A stretch of DNA of 64,000 bases from Sphingobium sp. Leaf26 (GCF_001421665.1 NZ_LMKV01000012.1:712477-776476); one strand, 5' to 3'. Counted from the first letter of the stretch, positions 16,034 to 25,367 are shown. A program made the numbers and translations. Notes: a model not told the origin generated them from the sequence alone.

Positions 16034-17917
16034 TCAGCGTAGCCACCCCGCCAGCATCGTCATCATGCCGCGTTCGTCCGCAGCGCTCCGCTGTTTCGGT
16101 GCGCCGTAGCCGCGGCATTCCAGGCAGTCGGCGCGCACGCCGGCGCCCATCATCAGCGCCTTGACGTCCGACACGGCCTGCATCGCCCAGCTGCGCTGCA
16201 TCCATGCCTGACGGGCGAGCATGTCGCGGGGCGCGGTGGCGCTGTCCTGTTCGCGGTCGGCGAGCGATTGGACGAACTCGGCGAATTTGTCGGGCTGCTT
16301 CTCGATATAATAGGGCCTGGCATTGGCGGGATCGAGTTTCGCGCGGCGGGCGGCTTCGGCGATGGCGTCTTCGAGGCCGCCGAAGCGGTCTACCAGACCG
16401 ATCTGGCGGGCGGTGCCGCCGTCCCAGACGCGGCCCTGCGCGATGGCGTCGATGGCCGCCGGGGTCTTCCTGCGCGACTGGGCGACGAGGCCGACGAAGC
16501 GACGATAGATATCCTCGACCCCCAACTGCATGATCTGGTCGAATTGCGGCGTGGTGCCGCCGGTGACGTCGGGCTGCCCGGACAGCGGCGTGGTGCGCAC
16601 GCCGTCGGTGGTGATGCCCATCTTCGCCAGCGTGCCTTCAAAGCTGGGGATGATGCCGAAGACGCCGATCGAGCCGGTGATGGTGTCCGGCTCGGCGAAG
16701 ATGACGTCGCCCGGCGTCGATACCCAATAGCCGCCGCTGGCCGCGACATTGGCCATGGAGACGACCACGGGCAGGCCGGCGGACTTGGCTTGCAGGATGG
16801 CGCTGCGGATCTTTTCAGAGGCCATGACGGAGCCGCCCGGCGAATCGACGCGGACGACGAGGGCCTTCAAGTCCTTTTCGTCCAGCGCGGTCAGCAGCAG
16901 GTCGGAAATCGTGTCGCCCGCTGCGGTGCCGGGACCGCCTTCGCCATCGACAATGTCGCCGGCGACCGTCAGAACGCCGATCTGCCCGTTATTGGCGGGT
17001 TTGCGCGCCTTCACATAGGCAGCGAGGTCGATGGTGGCGAAGCTGCCGGCCTTGTCGCTGGAGGCTTCGCCCGCGATCTGCGCGACGCGCTTTCCGAAAG
17101 CGGATTCGTCGCCCAGCTTGTCGACCAGGCCGGCGGCCAGCGCGGCTTTGGCGATGTCGCCATTGGCGGCGCGGGCGGCGGCGGCGGGATCGGCGGCGTA
17201 GGCGGCGATCTTCGCCTTGGGCCGGGCCTTTATCACGTCGTCCTGCCAGCTTTGCCACAGCGCGCCGGCCAGCGCCTGATTGGCCTGTTTCGCTTCGGGC
17301 GACTGTTCGGTGCGGGTGAAAGGCTCTACGAAGCTCTTGTAGGTGCCGACGCGATAGACATGGGTGTTGACGCCCAATTTGTCGATCAGCCCCTTATAAT
17401 AGAGTTGGGAGCCGCCCCGGCCGAGAATGGCGACGCCGCCGAACGGATCGCTCCACACTTCGCTGGCATGGGCGGCGAGTTGATAGCCGTCGTCGCTGTA
17501 GAGGGTGGCGTAGGCGAGCACTGGCTTTTTGGCGGCGCGCACGGCGTCCAGCGCCTTGCCCACGCGGCTCATCGCCACCTGTCCACCGCCCACGAAGCCG
17601 TCGAGGTTGAGGACGACGGCCTTGACCTTGGCGTCGTTCTTTGCCGCGTCGAGTGCGGTTACGATGTCGGAGAGGCGATATTCCTTCGCCTCCGGGCCGG
17701 AACCGCTGAGCAGGGCCATGGCGCTGGTTTCAGCGGGTTGCTCGACGATGCTGCCGTCAAGATCGAGCAGCAGCGCGCCAGATGACACGGCGGCGGCCGG
17801 CTTGGGCGAGAAGGAGAGGGCGGCATAGAGCGCGCCGAAGAAAAGCAGCAGGAAGAGGAGGACGAGGCCGTCCTTGATCGCGACCAATATGCGCCAGGCG
17901 CCCTTCACAAATGCCAA
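16034..17917 (-). CDS. sppA: Signal peptide peptidase SppA, 67-kDa type
   Basis: A 627-residue membrane-bound serine protease that degrades signal peptides left in the inner membrane. One N-terminal membrane helix (about 16-36, DGLVLLFLLLFFGAL) anchors it, and the rest is periplasmic. It has the double-domain long form. The catalytic Lys lies in the N-terminal half (GTYKSFVEPF, Lys194), and the nucleophile Ser394 is in NVAASGGYW of the C-terminal half, 200 residues later as in the E. coli enzyme. Length matches the long class. It ends near a repeat cluster and has no obvious operon partner. Confidence 0.95.
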   Translation of the reverse strand: MAFVKGAWRILVAIKDGLVLLFLLLFFGALYAALSFSPKPAAAVSSGALLLDLDGSIVEQPAETSAMALLSGSGPEAKEYRLSDIVTALDAAKNDAKVKAVVLNLDGFVGGGQVAMSRVGKALDAVRAAKKPVLAYATLYSDDGYQLAAHASEVWSDPFGGVAILGRGGSQLYYKGLIDKLGVNTHVYRVGTYKSFVEPFTRTEQSPEAKQANQALAGALWQSWQDDVIKARPKAKIAAYAADPAAAARAANGDIAKAALAAGLVDKLGDESAFGKRVAQIAGEASSDKAGSFATIDLAAYVKARKPANNGQIGVLTVAGDIVDGEGGPGTAAGDTISDLLLTALDEKDLKALVVRVDSPGGSVMASEKIRSAILQAKSAGLPVVVSMANVAASGGYWVSTPGDVIFAEPDTITGSIGVFGIIPSFEGTLAKMGITTDGVRTTPLSGQPDVTGGTTPQFDQIMQLGVEDIYRRFVGLVAQSRRKTPAAIDAIAQGRVWDGGTARQIGLVDRFGGLEDAIAEAARRAKLDPANARPYYIEKQPDKFAEFVQSLADREQDSATAPRDMLARQAWMQRSWAMQAVSDVKALMMGAGVRADCLECRGYGAPKQRSAADERGMMTMLAGWLR

Positions 17918-18062
17918 GTTGCTGCTTCCTTCTCGTTGGTCCGTCCGTGGCTATCGCATTGGCGGATCGACTGCAATGTGGGCGCGGCGCGACCGCTCGC
18001 AAGGCTTGCGCACAGGATTTTGCCCGTTATGGGAAGCCGTGCATGACGAAGCCGTCCTGGCT

Positions 18063-18123
18063 CCGTTCGCCCTGAGCCTGTCGAAGGGCGCGCAACGCCC
18101 TTCGACAGGCTCAGGGCGAACGG
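18063..18123. repeat. Perfect 28-bp inverted repeat (sphingomonad palindrome)
   Basis: The arms 18063-18090 and 18096-18123 are perfectly complementary over 28 bp with a 5-base loop. The core CCTGAGCCTGTCGAAGGGCG has a partial relative at 5550. It lies between sppA and gpmA, about 60 bp before the gpmA start. Confidence 0.9.
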
Positions 18124-18180
18124 ATGAGGGGGTGGTTGGTCATGCACTCATTTTCCGCGCTTGTGCAGGAGACGCGCCCC

Positions 18181-18867
18181 ATGCCCACTCTCGTCCTTAT
18201 CCGCCATGGCCAGTCGTCGTGGAATCTGGAAAACCGCTTCACCGGATGGTGGGACGTCGATGTGACCGAAAAGGGTGTGGAGGAAGCGCGCGCCGCCGGT
18301 CGTCTGCTCAAGGAAAAAGGGCTGGATTTCGACCAGTGCTATACCTCGGTGCAGAGCCGCGCGATCAAGACGCTGAACCTGGTGCTGGAGGAAATGGGCC
18401 GGCTGTGGCTGCCGGTCGAGAAGGACTGGCGCCTCAATGAGCGCCATTATGGCGGGCTGACGGGCCTGAACAAGGCGGAGACGGCGGCCAAGCATGGCGA
18501 CGCGCAGGTCAAGATCTGGCGCCGCAGCTTCGACATTCCGCCGCCAGTGCTGGAGGCAGGCAGCGAATTCGACCTGTCGTCCGACCGCCGCTATGCGGGC
18601 ATTCCCATTCCGTCGACCGAAAGCCTGAAAGACACGATTGCCCGCGTGCTGCCCTATTGGGAATCGACCATCGCGCCCGACCTGAAGGCGGGCAAGCGCG
18701 TCGTCATTTCCGCCCATGGCAATTCGCTGCGCGCGCTGGTGAAGCATCTGTCGAACATACCCGACGACGAGATCACCGAACTGGAAATCCCGACCGGCCA
18801 GCCGATCGTCTATGAACTGGCCGACGATCTGAGCGCGATCGAGCGTTATTATCTGTCGGAGCGGTAA
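18181..18867 (+). CDS. gpmA: 2,3-bisphosphoglycerate-dependent phosphoglycerate mutase
   Basis: A 228-residue glycolytic/gluconeogenic enzyme interconverting 3- and 2-phosphoglycerate through a phosphohistidine. The N-terminus [15 protein letters not shown] carries the RHG motif with catalytic His9. [15 protein letters not shown] supplies the catalytic Glu and substrate loop, and the second His is in [15 protein letters not shown]. Length is slightly shorter than the E. coli enzyme (about 250) but normal for alphaproteobacteria. Upstream in-frame ATGs exist, but this start gives the family-standard N-terminus. Confidence 0.95.
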   Translation: MPTLVLIRHGQSSWNLENRFTGWWDVDVTEKGVEEARAAGRLLKEKGLDFDQCYTSVQSRAIKTLNLVLEEMGRLWLPVEKDWRLNERHYGGLTGLNKAETAAKHGDAQVKIWRRSFDIPPPVLEAGSEFDLSSDRRYAGIPIPSTESLKDTIARVLPYWESTIAPDLKAGKRVVISAHGNSLRALVKHLSNIPDDEITELEIPTGQPIVYELADDLSAIERYYLSER

Positions 18868-18981
18868 TCCTGCCCGCTGGCGGAGAGGGGGGCATTTGCG
18901 CAGCAAATGGGGGAGGGGCGTGGCCTCCGCGCGCCAACTCGCGCCTGGTCTCCTACCCCCTCCGTCGCGCTTCGCACGCCA

Positions 18982-19000
18982 CCTCCCCTGAAAGGGGAGG
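18982..19000. repeat. Short hairpin between gpmA and purE
   Basis: CCTCCCCT pairs with AGGGGAGG across GAA. It is the same CTCCCCT/AGGGGAG motif that builds the palindrome inside ileS. The rest of this roughly 220-bp gap holds only repeat-like sequence. Confidence 0.65.
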
Positions 19001-19086
19001 AATAGCATTGCCCCCTGGCGGCCCGGCCGCTAAGGGGCTTGGCTTTCCGGGCGGGTGCCAAGTCCGCCCTGTTTGGGGAATAGGCT

Positions 19087-19575
19087 ATGAGCGGGGCAGT
19101 CACAGTCGGCATCATCATGGGGTCGCGGTCCGATTGGGAGACCATGCGCCATGCCGCCGAGACGCTCGACGCGCTGGGCGTCGCCCATGAATGCAAGGTG
19201 GTGTCCGCTCATCGTACTCCGCAGCGGCTGTATGAGTATGCGACGGGTGCAGTGAATCGCGGCCTGAAGGTCATCATCGCCGGCGCCGGCGGGGCCGCGC
19301 ATCTGCCGGGCATGACGGCTTCGATGACTCGCCTGCCGGTGCTGGGCGTGCCGGTCGAATCCAAGGCGTTGAAGGGCATGGATTCGCTGCTGTCCATCGT
19401 TCAGATGCCGGGCGGCATCCCCGTCGCCACGCTGGCGATCGGCAAGCCCGGCGCGATCAATGCCGGCCTGCTGGCGGCCTCCATCCTGGCGACCAACGAT
19501 CCTGACCTTGCGGAACGGCTGGACGCCTGGCGCACGCGCCAGACCGACGCCGTCGCCGAAACCGTCGAAGACTGA
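19087..19575 (+). CDS. purE: N5-carboxyaminoimidazole ribonucleotide mutase
   Basis: A 162-residue class I PurE. It converts N5-CAIR, made by PurK, to CAIR in purine synthesis. Family signatures are the N-terminal [17 protein letters not shown] phosphate-binding loop (Ser and Asp), the [14 protein letters not shown] stretch with the catalytic His, and [14 protein letters not shown]. Size is standard. purK follows 12 bp after the stop, so the pair forms the usual purEK operon, with folA apparently joined behind it. Confidence 0.97.
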   Translation: MSGAVTVGIIMGSRSDWETMRHAAETLDALGVAHECKVVSAHRTPQRLYEYATGAVNRGLKVIIAGAGGAAHLPGMTASMTRLPVLGVPVESKALKGMDSLLSIVQMPGGIPVATLAIGKPGAINAGLLAASILATNDPDLAERLDAWRTRQTDAVAETVED

Positions 19576-19587
19576 AACGAAAGACAT

Positions 19588-20658
19588 ATGACGACCATCG
19601 CGCCCGGCTCCACCATCGGTATCCTTGGCGGCGGCCAGCTTGGCCGGATGATCGCCATGGCGGCGGCGCAACTGGGCTATCGGACCTGTATCTATGCGCC
19701 GGAGGACAGCGGCCCGGCGGCGGATGTTTCGCCGCTGTGGACGCGGGGCGCCTATGAGGACGCCGATGCGCTCGCGGCCTTTGCCGATGGCGTGGATGTC
19801 GTCACTTATGAATTCGAGAATGTCGACCCGGCCGCGGTCGAGGTGCTGGCCTCCCATGGGCTGGTGCGTCCTGGCGCGCAGGCTTTGCGGGTGGCGCAGG
19901 ACCGGCTGGCGGAGAAGCGTTTCGTCTGCGATCTGGGCGGGCTGACCGCCCCCTTCGCGCCGGTCGAGAGCCTGGACGATCTGGAGACGGCGATCGAGCA
20001 GATCGGCAGCCGCGCGATCCTGAAGACCAACCGCATGGGCTATGACGGCAAGGGGCAGGCGCGCCTGTCCGAACCGGGCGATGCCGTGGGCGCTTGGAAC
20101 GCGATCGGGCGGCAGAGCGCGATCCTGGAAGGGTTCGTGACCTTCGATCAGGAATTTTCCGTGATCCTGGTGCGTGGGGCAGATGGTGAGGTCCGCTTCT
20201 GGGACTCGGCGGCGAATGTGCATGTCGACGGGATATTGGCGACGTCGACGCTGCCGGCCGGGGCGGCGATCGAGGCGCAGGTGCCGGAGGCTCGCGTGAT
20301 GGCCGCGAAGATCGCCGATGCGCTGGGCTATGTCGGGGTGCTGACGTGTGAGTTCTTCGCCAGTGCAGATGGCCCGGTGTTCAACGAAATGGCGCCGCGC
20401 GTCCATAATAGCGGGCATTGGACGATCGAGGGCGCGGTGACGAGCCAGTTCGAGAACCATGTTCGTGCCATTTGCGGCCTGCCGCTGGGCGACACGGCGC
20501 TGGCCGCGAAGGGCGTGGAGATGCGCAACCTGATCGGGGATGACGCGCATGGCTGGCTGGCGATCCTGTCCGACCCGGCGAACCATCTGCACCTGTATGG
20601 CAAGCATGAGGCGCGGCCCGGTCGCAAGATGGGGCATGTGACGCGGCTGAACCTGTGA
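19588..20658 (+). CDS. purK: N5-carboxyaminoimidazole ribonucleotide synthase
   Basis: A 356-residue ATP-grasp enzyme that carboxylates AIR with bicarbonate and ATP, providing the substrate for PurE. The N-terminus IGILGGGQLGRMIAMAAAQL is the PurK preATP-grasp loop. The central ATP-grasp part has the Lys strand AILKTNRMGYDGKGQ and the metal-binding GPVFNEMAPRVHNSGHW. Length is normal. Its stop lies a few bases before the folA ATG, and an alternative folA GTG would overlap it by 4 bp. Confidence 0.97.
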   Translation: MTTIAPGSTIGILGGGQLGRMIAMAAAQLGYRTCIYAPEDSGPAADVSPLWTRGAYEDADALAAFADGVDVVTYEFENVDPAAVEVLASHGLVRPGAQALRVAQDRLAEKRFVCDLGGLTAPFAPVESLDDLETAIEQIGSRAILKTNRMGYDGKGQARLSEPGDAVGAWNAIGRQSAILEGFVTFDQEFSVILVRGADGEVRFWDSAANVHVDGILATSTLPAGAAIEAQVPEARVMAAKIADALGYVGVLTCEFFASADGPVFNEMAPRVHNSGHWTIEGAVTSQFENHVRAICGLPLGDTALAAKGVEMRNLIGDDAHGWLAILSDPANHLHLYGKHEARPGRKMGHVTRLNL

Positions 20659-20660
20659 GC

Positions 20661-21140
20661 ATGGAGATCGTCCTCGTCCTTGCGCGCGCCGATAATGGTG
20701 TGATCGGCAAGGATGGCGATTTGCCCTGGCGATTGCCGGCGGATCTGAAGCATTTCAAGGCGGTCACGCTGGGCCACCCCATGGTCATGGGGCGCAAGAC
20801 CTTCGACAGCCTGCCCGGACTGCTGCCCGATCGCCGCCACATCGTGCTGACCCGTGACCGGGACTGGCGCGCGGCGGGGGCAGATGTGGCGCATGATGTG
20901 GCTGGCGCGATCGCGCTGGCCGATGCGCCGACGCTGATGGTGATCGGCGGGGCGGAGGTCTATCGGCTGTTCCTGCCGCTGGCCGATCGGATCGAATTGA
21001 CCGAGGTGCATGTCGATGCCGAGGGGGACGCCAGCATCGCCTACCCCGATCCGACCGACTGGCGGGAAAGCGTGCGGGCGGAACATCCGGCGGTGGATGG
21101 GCGACCGGCCCATAGTTTCGTGACGTTCGTGCGCGTTTGA
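20661..21140 (+). CDS. folA: Dihydrofolate reductase
   Basis: A 159-residue enzyme reducing dihydrofolate with NADPH. The N-terminus IVLVLARADNGVIGKDGDLP-W-RLPADLKHFK carries the Met20-loop region and the active-site Asp in PADLKHFK. NADPH-binding motifs are MGRKTFDSLPG and the later VIGGAEVYRLF. Length is typical. The ATG at 20661 gives a standard N-terminus; a GTG at 20655 is an alternative overlapping purK. A tetrahydrofolate enzyme behind purEK makes functional sense because purine synthesis consumes formyl-folate. Confidence 0.95.
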   Translation: MEIVLVLARADNGVIGKDGDLPWRLPADLKHFKAVTLGHPMVMGRKTFDSLPGLLPDRRHIVLTRDRDWRAAGADVAHDVAGAIALADAPTLMVIGGAEVYRLFLPLADRIELTEVHVDAEGDASIAYPDPTDWRESVRAEHPAVDGRPAHSFVTFVRV

Positions 21141-21266
21141 TCTTCATTGCTCAACGTATCGAAGGACTGATGCTTCGATACGGGTCTTTGGGTTTAACCA
21201 AAGGTGCCGGGACGGGTTTGCGCATCCCGATTGCCACGCTCCGCCCACCCCCCTATAGGCCGCGCC

Positions 21267-22193
21267 ATGGAGCGGCTTTCTAGCAGCGCGCCGATCCCCG
21301 CGCATTTGCGTGGGAGCGTCATGGCGCTCGGCAATTTCGATGGATTTCACGCGGGCCACCAGGCGGTGGTCGGGCGTGCGATCGCGCGCGCGCGGGCGGA
21401 AGGGCGTCCGGCGATCGTCGCCACATTCGATCCCCACCCGATGCGGCTGTTTCAGCCCGATACGCCCAATTTCCGGCTGACCACGCTGGAGCAACGGGAG
21501 GCGCTGTTTGCGCGGGCCGGGGCGGACGCGATGCTGGTGTTCGATTTTACCGCCGCGCTGGCGGCGCTCGATCCGGCGGCCTATGTCCGGTTGCTGACCG
21601 ATCAACTGGGCGTCAGCGCGGTGGCGACGGGCGAAGACTTCACCTTCGGCCGGGCGCGCAGCGGTACGGTGGCCAGCTTTGGCGAGCTGGGCCTGTCGGC
21701 GCAAGCGGTGGCGCCGGTGGCGGACGGGGAGGGCGTGATTTCCTCCAGCCGCATCCGTGCCGCGTTGCAGGCGGGCGATTGCGCCACGGCGACGCGGCTT
21801 CTGACCCGGCCCTTCGCGATCAAGGGGATCGTCCAGCATGGCGACAAGCTGGGACGGACGATCGGTTTTCCGACCGCCAATATCGAAATTGGCCCCTATC
21901 TGCGCCCTGCTTACGGCATTTATGCGGTGCGCGGGCTGCTGCCCGACGGGCGTGTGCTGGATGGCGCGGCGAATCTGGGTATCCGGCCGAGCTTCGATCC
22001 GCCCAAGGAGTTGCTGGAGCCGCATTTCTTCGATTTTGCCGAAAGCCTGTATGAACTGGCGATCGAGGTGCAATTGATCCACTATCTGCGGCCGGAGGCG
22101 AAATATGACGGGCTGGAGCCGCTGATCGCGCAGATCGCGCTGGACTGCGCCGATGCGCGGCAAATCCTTGCGGGAACGCCCCGGCTCGCTTAA
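21267..22193 (+). CDS. ribF: Bifunctional riboflavin kinase/FAD synthetase
   Basis: A 308-residue two-domain enzyme that makes FMN and then FAD from riboflavin. The N-terminal nucleotidyltransferase domain (about 1-180) has ALGNFDGFHAGHQAVV, equivalent to the HxGH-type motif, and the ISSSRIRAAL stretch. The C-terminal riboflavin kinase domain (about 185-308) has GRTIGFPTANIEI with the PTAN motif binding metal and ATP. The ATG at 21267 was chosen because it begins the conserved domain without excess sequence. A large palindromic repeat separates it from ileS. Confidence 0.95.
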   Translation: MERLSSSAPIPAHLRGSVMALGNFDGFHAGHQAVVGRAIARARAEGRPAIVATFDPHPMRLFQPDTPNFRLTTLEQREALFARAGADAMLVFDFTAALAALDPAAYVRLLTDQLGVSAVATGEDFTFGRARSGTVASFGELGLSAQAVAPVADGEGVISSSRIRAALQAGDCATATRLLTRPFAIKGIVQHGDKLGRTIGFPTANIEIGPYLRPAYGIYAVRGLLPDGRVLDGAANLGIRPSFDPPKELLEPHFFDFAESLYELAIEVQLIHYLRPEAKYDGLEPLIAQIALDCADARQILAGTPRLA

Positions 22194-22216
22194 TGCGCTG
22201 CTCAGATTTCCTCATT

Positions 22217-22320
22217 CCCGTTCGTGCTGAGTAGGGACTGAGCGAAGTCGAAGGCCCGTATCGAAGCATCCTTCGATACGCCATTTCGACTTCGCTCAAT
22301 GGCTACTCAGGACGAACGGG
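22217..22320. repeat. Long nested inverted repeat between ribF and ileS
   Basis: The imperfect arms span the whole interval, from CCCGTTCGTGCTGAGTAG at the left to a complementary CTACTCAGGACGAACGGG at the right. In between are TGAGCGAAGTCGAA / TTCGACTTCGCTCA and the perfect core CGTATCGAAG-CATC-CTTCGATACG (22257-22280). It ends about 20 bp before the ileS start. Confidence 0.88.
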
Positions 22321-22340
22321 GTGTTTTATGCCGGATACCC

Positions 22341-25300
22341 ATGACCGACCAGCCCGATTATAAGTCCACCGTTTTCCTGCCCGTCACCGACTTTCCGATG
22401 AAGGCGGGACTGGCCCAGAAGGAGCCGGCGATCGCCGCCAAGTGGGAGGCGATGGGCCTGTACGACCGGCTGCGCGAGCGGCGCGCGGGGCGCGAACGCT
22501 TCATCCTGCATGACGGCCCGCCCTACGCCAATGGCGACATCCATATGGGCCATGCGATGAACAAGGTGCTCAAGGACATCATCGTCCGCTCGCAATCCTT
22601 GCTGGGCAAGGACGCGCCCTATGTGCCCGGATGGGATTGCCACGGCCTCCCGATCGAATGGAAGATCGAGGAGGAATATCGCAAGAAGAAGCTGAACAAG
22701 GACGAGGTTCCGGCACAGGAATTTCGCGCCCAGTGCCGCGCCTATGCCGACAAATGGGTGGATGTGCAGAAGGAGCAGTTCAAGCGTCTGGGCGTGATGG
22801 GCGATTGGGCCGATCCGTACCTCACCATGAAGTTCGACGCGGAAGCGACGATCGTGGGCGAACTGCTGAAATTCGCGGAAAGCGGGCAGTTGTATCGGGG
22901 GGCCAAGCCGGTGATGTGGTCGCCGGTGGAGAAGACCGCGCTGGCCGAGGCTGAGGTCGAATATGAGGATGTGACATCGACCCAGATCGACGTGGCGTTC
23001 GAGATCGTGGAAGCGCCGAACGCGCCGGAGCTTGTCGGTGCTTATGCGGTGATCTGGACGACGACGCCCTGGACGATCCCGGTGAACCAGGCGATCGCTT
23101 ATGGGGAAGAGGTTGAGTATGTTGCCTTTGACGTCACAGGATATGTTACTCCGGTTGTAACTTATGATGAAAATAGCGCGCCACCGTCTGCTCCCTGGCT
23201 TGACCAGATAATTGGTAAAAGGCTGTTGGTAGCTGGTGATCTAAAAGACAGTTTCATCTCCCGTCTTGGCCGAGGTTTTACTCCTGTAATTGAAGAACAT
23301 GGGCGCTTCAGCGGTGCCAAACTTGCCGGAGCCATTGCCCGCCACCCGATGGCTGGTCGCCTTTCTTTACCCCTCCCCTTCAGGGGAGGGGCCGGGGGTG
23401 GGGCTTCGCCTCATGGCGAGGCGTCTGGGGCAACGCCCCACCCCAACCCCTCCCCTGAAGGGGAGGGGCTATCCTTCTTCGATCGGCCGCGTCCCTTCCT
23501 CCCCGCCGACCACGTCACGACCGACGCGGGCACCGGCCTCGTCCACATGGCCCCCGACCATGGCGAGGAGGATTTCATCGCCTGCAAGAAGCTGGGCATC
23601 GATCCGGTCTTCGCGGTCAACGATGCGGGCTTCTACCGCGACGATTGGGACTGGCTGCCGGGGCAGGGCAGCGTCATCAATACCAAGTTCAATGGTCCCG
23701 AAGGCCCGATCTGCACCGACCTGCGGGCTGCCGGTGCGTTGCTGAGCGCCAGCGACTTCCGCCACAGCTACCCGCATAGCTGGCGGTCGAAGGCGCGGAT
23801 CATCTATCGTTGCACGCCGCAATGGTTCATCCCGATGGATCGCCCGCAGGAAGCCACGCTGGCCGATGTCGATGGCGGCGTGATGCCGACGCCCGTCATC
23901 GCCGGCAATGGCGCGACGCTGCGCGACATCGCGCTCGATGCGATCGCGCAGACTCGCTGGGTGCCGGAGCGGTCGACCAACCGCATCCGCTCGATGGTGG
24001 AAGGGCGTCCCGACTGGGTCATCAGCCGCCAGCGCGCCTGGGGCGTGCCGATCGCGCTCTATGTCCATCGCAAGAGCGGGCAATATCTGGTCGATCCGGC
24101 GGTCAATGCCCGCATCATCGAGGCGTTCAAGGGCGCGGGTGCGGATGCGTGGTTCGGCGCGGATCATCAGGCATTGCTTGGTCCCGATTACGACCTTGCC
24201 GACTATGAGCTCGTGAACGACATTCTGGACGTCTGGTTCGACAGCGGTTCGACCCACAGCTTCGTGGTGGAAGGGCGCTATGGCGAAGGCACCCGCGCCG
24301 ATCTGTATATCGAGGGTTCCGATCAGCATCGCGGCTGGTTCCAGTCCTCGCTGCTCGAAAGCTGCGGCACGCGGGGGCAGGCGCCTTACAAGGCGGTGCT
24401 GACCCATGGCTTCGCGCTGGACGGCACGGGCAAGAAAATGTCCAAGTCGTTGGGCAATGTGGTCGATCCGCTCAAGATCATGAGCGAGAGTGGCGCGGAC
24501 ATTCTGCGTGTCTGGGTCGCCAGCACCGATTATTTCGATGACGTGCGCATCGGCAAGGAAGTGCTGGCCGGTTCGTCCGACGCCTATCGCAAATTGCGCA
24601 ATACGTTCCGCTACATGCTGGGCGCTCTTTCCGACTATGATGAAGAGACGGAAGCGGTGTCCTATGCCGACATGCCCGAGCTGGAGCGCTATATGCTCCA
24701 TCGTCTGGCACAGCTGGACGCGGAATTGCGCGCCGTGGTGGACAAGGCGGCGAAAAGCGAGAACTGGCTGGAGTTCAGCCGCTATACCCGCGCGATCTTC
24801 GATTTCGCCAATAGCGACCTGTCGGCCTTCTTCTTCGATATCCGCAAGGACTGCCTCTATTGCGATGCGAAGTCGGACCCCAAGCGCCGCGCCTATCGCA
24901 CCTTGCTCGACACGCTGTTCCATGCGCTGGTGCGCTATGTGGCCCCGATCATCCCCTTCACGGCGGAAGAAGTGTGGCAGAGCCGCTTCCCCGATGATGC
25001 GGAAAGCGTTCATTTCCTGGAATGGCCGGAGATCGACCGGCACTGGATCAATGGCGATCTGGACGACAAGTGGACCGAACTGCGCAACCAGCGGGAGCAG
25101 GTGAACGAGGCGATCGAGCCGCTGCGGCGTGAAAAGATTGTCCGCTCCAGCCTGGACGCGGACGTCACCATGGGCGAATTGCTGCCGGTGGGCGACGTGG
25201 ATTTCGCCGAAGTGGCGATCGTCGCGCGCGTGACCATGGGCGAAGGCGACGGCATCGTCGTGACGCCAAGCGACTGGCACAAATGCGGCCGTTGCTGGCG

Positions 25301-25367
25301 CAAGTTGCCAGAGGTCGTGGAAGACGGGACGTTGTGCGACCGCTGTGACGAGGTGCTGAAGGCATGA
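22341..25367 (+). CDS. ileS: Isoleucyl-tRNA synthetase with in-frame palindromic insertion
   Basis: A 1008-residue class I synthetase charging tRNA-Ile. Visible are the HIGH-type motif (PPYANGDIHMGHAMNK), the editing (CP1) domain beginning ...VIWTTTPWTIPVNQAI, the KMSKS loop (GKKMSKSLGN), an anticodon-binding domain, and a C-terminal zinc finger (CGRCWRKLP ... CDRC). The start at 22341 gives the family N-terminus. Two oddities lie inside CP1. Residues about 255-335 use AT-rich codons unlike the rest. A 99-bp palindrome (23370-23468) adds exactly 33 codons, giving a Pro/Gly-rich loop. The frame stays open and the downstream editing motif TDAGTGLVHMAPDHGEEDF is intact, so the enzyme is probably functional. 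lspA overlaps its stop by 4 bp. Confidence 0.95.
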   Translation: MTDQPDYKSTVFLPVTDFPMKAGLAQKEPAIAAKWEAMGLYDRLRERRAGRERFILHDGPPYANGDIHMGHAMNKVLKDIIVRSQSLLGKDAPYVPGWDCHGLPIEWKIEEEYRKKKLNKDEVPAQEFRAQCRAYADKWVDVQKEQFKRLGVMGDWADPYLTMKFDAEATIVGELLKFAESGQLYRGAKPVMWSPVEKTALAEAEVEYEDVTSTQIDVAFEIVEAPNAPELVGAYAVIWTTTPWTIPVNQAIAYGEEVEYVAFDVTGYVTPVVTYDENSAPPSAPWLDQIIGKRLLVAGDLKDSFISRLGRGFTPVIEEHGRFSGAKLAGAIARHPMAGRLSLPLPFRGGAGGGASPHGEASGATPHPNPSPEGEGLSFFDRPRPFLPADHVTTDAGTGLVHMAPDHGEEDFIACKKLGIDPVFAVNDAGFYRDDWDWLPGQGSVINTKFNGPEGPICTDLRAAGALLSASDFRHSYPHSWRSKARIIYRCTPQWFIPMDRPQEATLADVDGGVMPTPVIAGNGATLRDIALDAIAQTRWVPERSTNRIRSMVEGRPDWVISRQRAWGVPIALYVHRKSGQYLVDPAVNARIIEAFKGAGADAWFGADHQALLGPDYDLADYELVNDILDVWFDSGSTHSFVVEGRYGEGTRADLYIEGSDQHRGWFQSSLLESCGTRGQAPYKAVLTHGFALDGTGKKMSKSLGNVVDPLKIMSESGADILRVWVASTDYFDDVRIGKEVLAGSSDAYRKLRNTFRYMLGALSDYDEETEAVSYADMPELERYMLHRLAQLDAELRAVVDKAAKSENWLEFSRYTRAIFDFANSDLSAFFFDIRKDCLYCDAKSDPKRRAYRTLLDTLFHALVRYVAPIIPFTAEEVWQSRFPDDAESVHFLEWPEIDRHWINGDLDDKWTELRNQREQVNEAIEPLRREKIVRSSLDADVTMGELLPVGDVDFAEVAIVARVTMGEGDGIVVTPSDWHKCGRCWRKLPEVVEDGTLCDRCDEVLKA
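23370..23468 (+). repeat. Palindromic element inserted in frame in ileS
   Basis: The outer arms 23370-23391 and 23447-23468 are perfectly complementary over 22 bp (CCCCTCCCCTTCAGGGGAGG...). Shorter paired segments (GGGTGGGGC/GCCCCACCC and CGCC/GGCG) lie inside. The element begins exactly on a codon boundary, is 99 bp long and contains no stop in the coding frame. It encodes a stretch starting PLPFRGGAGGG and ending NPSPEGEG. Confidence 0.9.
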
